Assembly (NCBI RefSeq): GCF_051401765.1
Contig: NW_027480507.1
Location: forward strand, 1,116,001 to 1,180,000
Source: Calliopsis andreniformis
Lineage: Eukaryota; Arthropoda; Insecta; Hymenoptera; Andrenidae
Direction: 5' to 3'
DNA length: 64,000 bases
A model generated the notes under the pieces. It was not told the DNA's origin. It worked only from the letters and a program-made list of their open reading frames with translations, and did no database searches. This document shows, piece by piece, positions 55,037 to 64,000 of the stretch. Position numbers and translations under genes: made by a program. How positions within the stretch are numbered: position 1 is the stretch's first letter; every line of letters begins with the position of its first letter.

Positions 55037-56236
55037 TCAATCCTCAATCCTCAATCCTCAATCCTCAGTCCTCAGTCCTCAAACCTCAATCCTCTACCCT
55101 CAGCCCTCATCCTCAATCCTCAATCCTCAATCCTCAATCCTCAATCTTCAATCCTCAATACTCAATCTTCAATAGTCAATCCTCAATTCTCAATCATCAA
55201 TACTCAATCCTCAATCGTCAGTCCTCAATCCCCAATCCTCAATCTTCAATCCTCAATCCTCAATCCTCAATCCTCAATCCTCCAATCTTCAATCCTCAAT
55301 ACTCAAACTTCAATCCTCAATCCTCAATACTGAATCCTCAATCCTCAATCCTCAATCCTCAATTTTCAATCCTCAATACTCAATCTTCAATCCTCAATGC
55401 TCAATCCTCAATCCTCAATCCTCAGTCGTCCAGTCTTCAATCCTCAATGCCTCAATCTTCAATCCTCAATCCTCAATCTTCAATTCCTCAATCATCAATC
55501 CTCAGGTCCTCAATCCTCATTCTTCAAACCCTCAATACCCAATCCTCAATCTTCAATCCTCAACCCTCAATCCTCAATCCTCAATCCTCAATCATCAATC
55601 CGCAATCATCAATCCTCAGTCCCAAATCCTCAATCTTCAATACTCAATCCTCAATCCTCAATCTTCAATCCCCAATACTCAATCTTCAATCCTCAATCCC
55701 AAATCCTCAATCCCTCAATCCTCAATCCTCAATCCTCAATCCTCAGTCCTCAGTCCCTCAACCATGGAAATCCTGAATCCTCAAATCCTGCATCCTCAAT
55801 CTTCAGCCCTCTGTCCCTCAACAATCAGTTGTCAATCCTCAATCTTCAATACTCAATCGTCCATCCTCAATCCTCAATCCTCAATCTTCAATCCTCAATA
55901 CTCAAAACTTCAATCCTCAATCCCCAATCCCTCAATCCTCCAATCCTCAATCCTGAATCCTCAACCCTCAGACCTCAAACATCAATACACAGCCCTCAGT
56001 CCTCGTCCTCAATCCACAACCATCAATCCTCAATCCTCAATCTTCAATCATCAATATTCAATCTTCAGTCCTCAATCCTCAATGTTCAATCCGCAATACC
56101 CTATCCTCAATCTTGAATCCTCAATCCTCTGTCCTCAATCCTCAAATCCTCGATCCTCAATCCTCAATCCTCAGTCCTCAAAACTCAAACCTGAATACTC
56201 AAACCTGAATCCTCAACCTTCAGAAACTCAGTCCTC

Positions 56237-56375
56237 AACAATCAGTTGTCAATTCTCAATCCTCAATAGAATTATAATCAATTCACAGATTTCAATACTC
56301 AATACTCAATCTGCAGTCTTCAAATCTCTATCCACAAAACGTCAATTCTCATCATTCAACCCTCAACCACTGAGT
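56237..56375. repeat. Composite landmark with likely sequencing indels
   Basis: Head at 56237, tail from 56265. Relative to the copy at 61267 it has extra bases in AGAATTATAATC, CACAAAACGTC and CAACCACTGAG. Confidence 0.75.
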
Positions 56376-57137
56376 CCCCAATCCTCAATCTTCAATCCTC
56401 AATCCTCAATCCTCAATCCTCAATCCTCAATCTTCAATCCTCAATACTCAATCTTCAATCCTCCATTCTCAATCCTCAATCCTCAATCCTCAATCCTCAA
56501 TCGCCAGGCTTCAATCCTCAATACTCATCCTCAATCCTCAATCCTCAATCCTCAACGCTCAATCCTCAATCCTCAATCCTCAACCCTCAATCTTCAATCC
56601 TCAGTAACTCCTTCTGCAATCCTCAATCCTCAGTCCCTCAATCCTCAATCCCTCATCCTTCAATCCTCAATACCCAATCCTCAATCTTCAATCCTCAATC
56701 TCAAACCCTCAATCCTCAATCCTCATTCTTCAATCCTCAACACCCAATCCTCAAATCTTCAATCCTCAATCCTCAATCCTCAATCCTCAGACCTCAATCC
56801 TCAATTCTTCAATACTCAATACTCAATCTTCAAATCCTCAATCCTCAATCCTCAATCCTCATTTCTTCAATCCTCAACACCCAATCCTCAATCTTTCAAT
56901 CCTCAATCCTCAATCCTCAATTCTCAATCCTCAATCCTCAATCCTCAGACCTCAAACATCAATACTCAAACCATCAGTCCCTCGTCCTCAATCCACAACC
57001 CTCAATCCTCGATCCTCAATCTTCAATCATCAATATTCAATCTTCAATCCTCAATCCTTCAATCCTCAATACTCAATCCTCAATCCACAATCCTCAATCC
57101 TCAATACTCATCCATCAATCCTCAATTCTCAATACTC

Positions 57138-57192
57138 AATAGAATATCCTGAATTCTCAGGATTCAATACTCAAAACCTCAACACTCACCCA
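57138..57192. repeat. Hairpin tail with GAATTC core
   Basis: Arms at 57146-57152 and 57157-57163 are intact. The following CAAAACCTC and CTCACCCAACC are altered relative to other copies, probably by sequencing error. Confidence 0.75.
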
Positions 57193-57869
57193 ACCACAAT
57201 CCTCAATCTCAATCCTCAATCCTCAATTTTCAATCCTCAATACTCAGTCCTTCAATCCTCCATCCTCAATCCTCAATCCTCAATCCTCAATCCTCAAGTC
57301 GTCAGGCTTCAATCCTCAATAATCAAATCTTCAATCCTCAATCCTCAATCCTCACTCCTCAATCCTCATTCTTCAATCCTCAATAACCAATCCTCAATGT
57401 TCAATCTTCAACCATCAATCCCTCAATTCTCAATCCTCAATCCTCAGTCCTCAGACCTCAAAACGTCAATCCTCAAACACTAAGCACTCATCCTCAATCC
57501 TCAATCATCAATCCTCAGTCCCAAATCCTCAATCTTCAATACTCAATACTCAATCCTCAATCTTCAATCCCCATACTCAATCTTCAATCCTCAATACCAA
57601 TCCTCAATCTTCAATCCTCAATCCTCAATCCTCAATCCTCAATCCTCAATCCTCATTCTTCAATCCCTCAACACCCAATCCTCAATCTTCAATCCTCAAT
57701 CCTCAATCCTCAGACCTCAATCCTCAATCATCAATACTCAATACTCAATTCTTCAATCCTCAATCCTCATCCTCAATCCTCAATCCTCAATTCCTCAATC
57801 CTCATTCTTCAATCCTCAATCTTCAATCCTCAATCCTCAATGCTCAACACTCAATCTCAATCTTCAATC

Positions 57870-58508
57870 CCCAATTCTCAATCTTCAATCCTCAATCCTC
57901 AGTCCTCAGTCCTCAATCCTCAATTCTCAATCCTCAATCCTCCATCCTCAGACCTCAAACATCAATACTCAACCCTCAGTCCTCGTCCTCAATCCACAAC
58001 CCTCAATCCTCGATCCTCAATCTTTAATCATCAATATTCAATCGTCAATACTCAATCCTCAATCCTCAATCCTCAATCCTCAATCCTGAATCCTCAATCC
58101 TCAATCCTCAATTTTCAATCCTCAATACTCAATCTTCAATCCTCAATCCTCAATCCTCAATTCTCAATCCTCAATCGTCAGTCTTCAATCCTCAATACTC
58201 AATCTTCAATCCTCAATCCTCAATCCTCAATCCTCAATCCTCAATCCTCATTCTTCAACCGACAATACCGAATCCTCAATCCTCAATCCTCAATCCTCAA
58301 TCCTCAATTCTCAATTCTCAATCCTCAATCCTCAGACCTCAAACATCAATACTCAACCCTCAGTCCTCGTCCTCAATCCACAACCATCAATCCTCAATGC
58401 TCAATCTTCAATCATCAATATTCGATCTTCAGTCCTCAAACCTCAATCCTCAATCCTCAGTCCTCAATCTTCAATCCTCATTCTTCAATCCTCAACACCC
58501 AATCCTCA
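57870..58508. repeat. Copy of 51,701-52,339 (offset 6,169)
   Basis: Matches without visible indels, in sharp contrast to the preceding segment. It ends near 58,512, where the sequence jumps from the equivalent of 52,340 back to the equivalent of 47,333. Confidence 0.75.
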
Positions 58509-61266
58509 ATCTTCAATCTTCAATCCTCAATCCTCAATCCTCAATTCTCAGTCCTCCATCCTCAGACCTCAGTCCTCAAACCTCAATCCTCAACCCTCCG
58601 CCCTCATCCTCAATCCTCAATCCTCAATCCTCAATCCTCCATCTTCAATCCTCAATACTCAATCTTCAATAATCAATCCTCAATTCTCAATCCTCAATAC
58701 TCAATCCTCAATCGTCAGTCCTCAATCCCCAATCCTCAATCTTCAATCCTCAGTCCTCAATCCTCAATCCTCAATCCTCAACCTTCAATCCTCAATACTC
58801 AAACTTCAATCCTCAACCCTCAATCCTCAATCCTCAATCCTCAATCCTCAATCCTCAGTCCTCAAAACTCAGTCTTCCATCCCCAATCCTCAATCCTCAA
58901 TCCTCAATCCTCATTCTTCAACCCTCAACACCCAATCCTCAATCTTCAATCCTCAATCCTCAATCCTCAATTCTCAATACTCAATCCTCAATCCTCAGAC
59001 CTCAAACATCAATACTCAACCCTCAGTCCTCGTCCTCAATCCACAACACTCAATCCTCGATCCTCAATCTTCAATCATCAATATTCAATCTTCAGTCCTC
59101 AATCCTCAATCCTCAATCCTCAATCCTCAACCCTCAATGTTCAATCCGCAATACCCAATCCTCCATCTTCAATCCTCAATCCTCAATCCTCAATCCACAA
59201 TCCTCGATCCTCAATCCTCAATCCTCAATCTTCAATACTCAATCCTCAATCCTCAGACCTCAATCCTCAATCTTCAATCCTCAATACTCAATCTTCAATC
59301 CTCAATCCTCAATCCTCAATCCTCAATCCTCATTCTTCAATCCTCAACACCCAATCCTCAATCTTCAACCCTCAATCCTCAATCCTCAATTCTCAATACT
59401 CAATCCTCAATCCTCAGACCTCAAACATCAATACTCAACCCTCAGTCCTCGTCCTCAATCCACAACCCTCAATCCTCGATCCTCAATCTTCAATCATCGA
59501 TATTCAATCTTCAATCCTCAATCCTCAATCCTCAATACTCAATCCTCATTCTTCAATCATCAATACCCAATCCTCAATCTTCAATCCTCAATCCTCAATC
59601 CTCAATCCTCAATCCTCAACCTTCAATCCTCAATACTCAAACTTCAATCCTCAACCCTCAATCCTCAATCCTCAATCCTCAATCCTCAATTTTCAATCCT
59701 CAATACTCAATCTTCAATCCTCAATCCTCAATCCTCAATCCTCAATCGTCAGTCTTCAATCCTCAATACTCAATCTTCAATCCTCAAACCTCAATCCTCA
59801 ATCCTCAATCCTCAACCCTCAATCCTCAATCCTCATTCTTCAATCCTCAACACCCAATCCTCAATCCTCAATCCTCAGTCCTCAGTCCTCAACCATCAAT
59901 CCTGAATCCTCAATCCTGCATCCTCAATCTTCAGCCCTCTGTCCTCAACAATCAGTTGTCAATCCTCAATCTTCAATACTCAATCGTCAATCCACAGTCC
60001 TCAATCCTCAATCCTCAATTCTCGTTCCTCAATCCTCATTCTTCAATCCTCAATACCCAATCCTCGATCTTCAATCCTCAATCCTCAATCCTCAATTCTC
60101 AGTCCTCAATCCTCAGTCCTCAGTCCTCAAACCTCAATCCTCTACCCTCAGCCCTCATCCTCAATCCTCAATCCTCAATCCTCAATCCTCAATCTTCAAT
60201 CCTCAATACTCAATCTTCAATAGTCAATCCTCAATTCTCAATCATCAATACTCAATCCTCAATCGTCAGTCCTCAATCCCCAATCCTCAATCTTCAATCC
60301 TCAATCCTCAATCCTCAATCCTCAATCCTCAATCTTCAATCCTCAATACTCAAACTTCAATCCTCAATCCTCAATACTGAATCCTCAATCCTCAATCCTC
60401 AATCCTCAATTTTCAATCCTCAATACTCAATCTTCAATCCTCAATGCTCAATCCTCAATCCTCAATCCTCAGTCGTCAGTCTTCAATCCTCAATGCTCAA
60501 TCTTCAATCCTCAATCCTCAATCTTCAATCCTCAATCATCAATCCTCAGTCCTCAATCCTCATTCTTCAACCCTCAATACCCAATCCTCAATCTTCAATC
60601 CTCAACCCTCAATCCTCAATCCTCAATCCTCAATCATCAATCCGCAATCATCAATCCTCAGTCCCAAATCCTCAATCTTCAATACTCAATCCTCAATCCT
60701 CAATCTTCAATCCCCAATACTCAATCTTCAATCCTCAATCCCAAATCCTCAATCCTCAATCCTCAATCCTCAATCCTCAATCCTCAGTCCTCAGTCCTCA
60801 ACCATGAATCCTGAATCCTCAATCCTGCATCCTCAATCTTCAGCCCTCTGTCCTCAACAATCAGTTGTCAATCCTCAATCTTCAATACTCAATCGTCAAT
60901 CCTCAATCCTCAATCCTCAATCTTCAATCCTCAATACTCAAACTTCAATCCTCAATCCCCAATCCTCAATCCTCAATCCTCAATCCTGAATCCTCAACCC
61001 TCAGACCTCAAATATCAATACACAGCCCTCAGTCCTCGTCCTCAATCCACAACCATCAATCCTCAATCCTCAATCTTCAATCATCAATATTCAATCTTCA
61101 GTCCTCAATCCTCAATGTTCAATCCGCAATACCCTATCCTCAATCTTGAATCCTCAATCCTCTGTCCTCAATCCTCAATCCTCGATCCTCAATCCTCAAT
61201 CCTCAGTCCTCAAAACTCAAACCTGAATACTCAAACCTGAATCCTCAACCTTCAGAACTCAGTCCT

Positions 61267-61403
61267 CAACAATCAGTTGTCAATTCTCAATCCTCAATAG
61301 AATATAATCAATTCACAGATTTCAATACTCAATACTCAATCTGCAGTCTTCAAATCTCTATCCACAAACGTCAATTCTCATCATTCAACCCTCAACACTG
61401 AGT
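61267..61403. repeat. Composite landmark, GTTGTC type with TATAATC tail
   Basis: Partner of 50089-50225 at offset 11,178. Confidence 0.8.
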
Positions 61404-62154
61404 CCCCAATCCTCAATCTTCAATCCTCAATCCTCAATCCTCAATCCTCAATCCTCAATCTTCAATCCTCAATACTCAATCTTCAATCCTCCATTCTCAA
61501 TCCTCAATCCTCAATCCTCAATCCTCAATCGCCAGGCTTCAATCCTCAATACTCATCCTCAATCCTCAATCCTCAATCCTCAACGCTCAATCCTCAATCC
61601 TCAATCCTCAACCCTCAATCTTCAATCCTCAGTACTCCTTCTGCAATCCTCAATCCTCAGTCCTCAATCCTCAATCCTCATCCTTCAATCCTCAATACCC
61701 AATCCTCAATCTTCAATCCTCAATCCTCAACCCTCAATCCTCAATCCTCATTCTTCAATCCTCAACACCCAATCCTCAATCTTCAATCCTCAATCCTCAA
61801 TCCTCAATCCTCAGACCTCAATCCTCAATCTTCAATACTCAATACTCAATCTTCAATCCTCAATCCTCAATCCTCAATCCTCATTCTTCAATCCTCAACA
61901 CCCAATCCTCAATCTTCAATCCTCAATCCTCAATCCTCAATTCTCAATCCTCAATCCTCAATCCTCAGACCTCAAACATGAATACTCAACCATCAGTCCT
62001 CGTCCTCAATCCACAACCCTCAATCCTCGATCCTCAATCTTCAATCATCAATATTCAATCTTCAATCCTCAATCCTCAATCCTCAATACTCAATCCTCAA
62101 TCCACAATCCTCAATCCTCAATACTCATCCATCAATCCTCAATTCTCAATACTC

Positions 62155-62208
62155 AATAGAATATCCTGAATTCTCAGGATTCAATACTCAAACCTCAACA
62201 CTCAACCC
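62155..62208. repeat. Hairpin tail with GAATTC core
   Basis: Partner of 50977-51030 at offset 11,178; arms at 62163-62169 and 62174-62180. Confidence 0.8.
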
Positions 62209-62635
62209 ACAATCCTCAATCCTCAATCCTCAATCCTCAATTTTCAATCCTCAATACTCAGTCTTCAATCCTCCATCCTCAATCCTCAATCCTCAATCCT
62301 CAATCCTCAATCGTCAGGCTTCAATCCTCAATACTCAATCTTCAATCCTCAATCATCAATCCTCACTCCTCGATCCTCATTCTTCAATCCTCAATACCCA
62401 ATCCTCAATGTTCAATCTTCAACCCTCGGTCCTCAATTCTCAATCCTCAATCCTCAGTCCTCAGACCTCAAACCTCAATCCTCAACCCTCAGCACTCATA
62501 CTCAGTCCTCAATCCTCAATCTTCAATCCCCAATCCTCAATCCTCATGCCTCAATCCTCAATCCTGAATCCTCAGTCATGAAGCCTCAATCCTGAATACT
62601 CAATCCTGAATCCACAATCTTCAGACCTCAGACCT

Positions 62636-62771
62636 GAACAATCAGATGTCAATCCTCAATCCTCAATAGAATATCATCAATTCACAGTTTTCAATGCTCA
62701 ATACTCAATCTGCAATCTTCAAATTTCTATCCAGAAACATCAACTCTCACCACTCAACCCTCAACACTCAG
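62636..62771. repeat. Composite landmark, GATGTC type
   Basis: Partner of 54252-54387 at offset 8,384. Confidence 0.8.
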
Positions 62772-63405
62772 TCCCCAATCCTCAATCTTCAATCCTCAAT
62801 CCTCAATCCTCAATCCTCAATCCTCAATACTCAATGCTCAATCCTCAATCCTCAATTCTCAACACTCAACCTTCAATCCTCAGTACTCAATCTGCAATCC
62901 TCAATCCCCAGTCCTCAATCCTCAGTCCTCATTCTTCAATCCTCAATACCCAATCCTCAATCTTCAATCCTCAATCCTCAAACCTCAATCCTCAATCCTC
63001 ATTCTTGAATCCTCAACACCCAATTCTCAATCTTCAATCCTCAATCCTCAATCCCCAGACCTCAATCCTCAATCTTCAATCCTCAATACTCAATCTTCAA
63101 TCCTCAATCCTCAGTCCTCAATCCTCAATCCTCATTCTTCAATCCTCAACACCCAATCCTCAATCTTCAATCCTCAATCCTCTATCCTCAATTCTCAAAC
63201 CTCAATCCTCCATCCTGAGACCTCAAACATCAATCCTCAACCCACAGTCCACGTCCTCAATCCACAACCCTCAATCCTCGATCCTCAATCTTCAATCATG
63301 AATGTTCAATCTTCAATCCTCAATCCTCAATCCTCAATACTCAATCCTCAATCCTCAATCCTCAATCCTCAATACTCAACCATCAATCCTCAATTCTCAA
63401 TACTC

Positions 63406-63459
63406 GATAGAATATCCTGAATTCTCAGGATTCAATACTCAAACCTCAACACTCAACCC
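63406..63459. repeat. Hairpin tail with GAATTC core (GATAG variant)
   Basis: Clean partner of the 54982 copy; arms at 63414-63420 and 63425-63431. The offset is 8,424 rather than 8,384 because of indels on the other side. Confidence 0.8.
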
Positions 63460-64000
63460 TCAATCCTCAATCCTCAATCCTCAATCCTCAGTCCTCAGTC
63501 CTCAAACCTCAATCCTCTACCCTCAGCCCTCATCCTCAATCCTCAATCCTCAATCCTCAATCCTCAATCTTCAATCCTCAATACTCAATCTTCAATAGTC
63601 AATCCTCAATTCTCAATCATCAATACTCAATCCTCAATCGTCAGTCCTCAATCCCCAATCCTCAATCTTCAATCCTCAATCCTCAATCCTCAATCCTCAA
63701 TCCTCAATCTTCAATCCTCAATACTCAAACTTCAATCCTCAATCCTCAATACTGAATCCTCAATCCTCAATCCTCAATCCTCAATTTTCAATCCTCAATA
63801 CTCAATCTTCAATCCTCAATGCTCAATCCTCAATCCTCAATCCTCAGTCGTCAGTCTTCAATCCTCAATGCTCAATCTTCAATCCTCAATCCTCAATCTT
63901 CAATCCTCAATCATCAATCCTCAGTCCTCAATCCTCATTCTTCAACCCTCAATACCCAATCCTCAATCTTCAATCCTCAACCCTCAATCCTCAATCCTCA

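Larger units (their letters stand above)
54491..57869. repeat. Indel-dense repeat block, probable sequencing error
   Basis: Up to about 55.06 kb the segment corresponds to 62.88-63.48 kb, and beyond that to 48.93-51.70 kb, so a clean reference copy exists for all of it. Against those copies it shows frequent one-base insertions (CAGTCGTCCAGTC, AATGCCTCAATC, CTCAGGTCCTC, CAAAACTTC, ACCATGGAAATCC, AATTATAATC) and some deletions (CCCCATACTC near 57571, AATACCAATCC near 57592), plus a deletion of about 47 bp near 54,505. The offset drifts from 6,130 to 6,169 over 2.8 kb. Flanking blocks show almost no indels. Confidence 0.8.
322..61281. repeat. Dispersed landmark head, CAACAATCAGTTGTC family
   Basis: A 15-base core preceded by TTCAGCCCTCTGTCCT or a relative. 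Forty-one GTTGTC-type cores start at 322, 1203, 1986, 2867, 3762, 3930, 5167, 8897, 10113, 11743, 12897, 14436, 16066, 17220, 18850, 19752, 21220, 22666, 26943, 27111, 28544, 29969, 30606, 32184, 33337, 34294, 35196, 42479, 43395, 43744, 46043, 46945, 48768, 49677, 50089, 52967, 55819, 56237, 59946, 60855 and 61267. Related cores are GACGTC-type (10428, 13205, 14751, 17528, 36691, 41297, 44778), GATGTC-type (54252, 62636) and GATATC-type (24364). Spacing is irregular. Positions were read by eye and may be off by a base or two. Confidence 0.85.
58509..62320. repeat. 3.8-kb block, copy 2 (offset 11,178)
   Basis: Near-identical copy of 47,331-51,142. Heads at 59946, 60855 and 61267, tail at 61296 and hairpin tail at 62155 all sit exactly 11,178 bp from their partners. 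At about 62,320 the match shifts from 51.14 kb to 53.94 kb, visible as CAATACTCAATC in place of CAATAATCAATC. Confidence 0.85.
6209..63222. repeat. Dispersed CAGACCTCAAACATCAATA marker family
   Basis: A second landmark of about 100 bp: CAGACCTCAAACATCAATA, then CCCTCAGTCCTCG, CAATCCACAACC and often TCAATCATCAATATTC. Positions include about 6209, 7124, 7536, 8388, 22171, 24610, 25768, 40081, 43486, 47818, 48237, 49824, 50788, 51780, 52164, 52394, 52673, 53582, 54787, 55969, 56946, 57950, 58332, 58996, 59415, 61004, 61966 and 63220. It is sparse left of 43 kb and dense right of 47 kb. The early copies read ATATTCAACC and CTCGCC, the later ones ATACTCAACC and CTCGTCC, so two subfamilies exist. 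Confidence 0.75.
1..64000. repeat. Degenerate heptamer satellite array (CAATCCT)n
   Basis: The entire window reads as tandem copies of CAATCCT with scattered substitutions. Perfect runs are short; one of the longest seen is nine units at 8569-8631. The + strand is rich in C, T and A and nearly lacks G, so the - strand is G/A/T-rich with a GG step about every 7 bases. Variation is concentrated at the base before the final T (CAATCNT) and in the CAAT part (CAGT, CATT, CAAC, CAAA). No unique or gene-like sequence interrupts it and it runs off both ends, so its true length is unknown. A eukaryotic satellite is the most likely class. That is inference, since no flanking sequence is present. Confidence 0.97.
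62321..64000. repeat. Copy of 53,937-55,600 running off the window
   Basis: Follows 53,937 onward at offset 8,384. It provides the clean version of the indel-laden 54.5-55.6 kb segment. From about 63.48 kb it also matches 48.94 and 60.12 kb. The window ends inside the repeat. Confidence 0.75.

Noticed and set aside
1..64000. Telomere array
   Set aside because: The - strand unit GAGGATT is not TTAGGG, TTTAGGG or another telomere repeat I recognise, and the array is far more degenerate and block-structured than telomeres.
1..64000. CRISPR array
   Set aside because: Repeats are 7 bp with no conserved 23-40 bp repeat separated by unique spacers, and no cas-like gene is present.
1..64000. Helical phasing, since three heptamers make 21 bp, about two DNA turns
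   Set aside because: The arithmetic is true, but there are no long A-tracts and frequent register slips, so no curvature claim is supported.

Overview
The whole 64 kb window is one uninterrupted tract of degenerate short tandem repeat. The basic unit is a heptamer, CAATCCT on the + strand (AGGATTG on the - strand), repeated about nine thousand times with point variants. Frequent variants are CAATCTT, CAATACT, CAGTCCT, CAATCGT, CAATCAT, CAACCCT, CAAACCT, CATTCTT and GAATCCT. The + strand is almost free of G; many 60-base stretches have none. I see no protein-coding gene, tRNA, rRNA, transposon, integrase, CRISPR array or other unique sequence, and both window ends lie inside the array.

The long + strand reading frames are a by-product. 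Seven bases times three is 21, so all three + frames of the consensus read the same stop-free heptapeptide (NPQSSIL, rotated), while every - frame meets TGA once per 21 bases. I call no CDS.

Above the heptamer there is real structure, but not one fixed higher-order unit. Landmark variants recur in the same order within blocks of about 0.25 to 11 kb, copied at several offsets. Main blocks: about 60-3,400, direct repeat at offset 1,664; 5,391-8,450, an amplified triplet; 9,430-18,100, two nearly identical tandem copies of 4,323 bp; 18,529-23,190, a contracted copy of 1-9,420; 23,200-36,600, a more shuffled stretch with short duplications (258 bp, 1,153 bp); 36,667-46,900, blocks at offsets 846, 3,620, 4,606 and 8,087; 47,331-64,000, blocks at offsets 11,178, 8,384 and 6,169.

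The most distinctive landmark is composite: a head of about 30 bp ending in CAACAATCAGTTGTC or a relative (51 copies by eye), followed in 17 cases by a tail of about 100 bp starting TAGAATAT. Six further tails, all right of 50.9 kb, carry two substitutions that create a small hairpin around GAATTC.

Segment 54,490-57,870 has dense single-base indels relative to its otherwise matching copies, as expected of unpolished long-read sequence; treat it as suspect.

Organism: not decidable from repeat sequence alone. An array of at least 64 kb built of kilobase blocks fits eukaryotic satellite or heterochromatic DNA best. Heptanucleotide STRR repeats of filamentous cyanobacteria (for example CCCCAAT-type) are a known prokaryotic parallel but are reported as short arrays.
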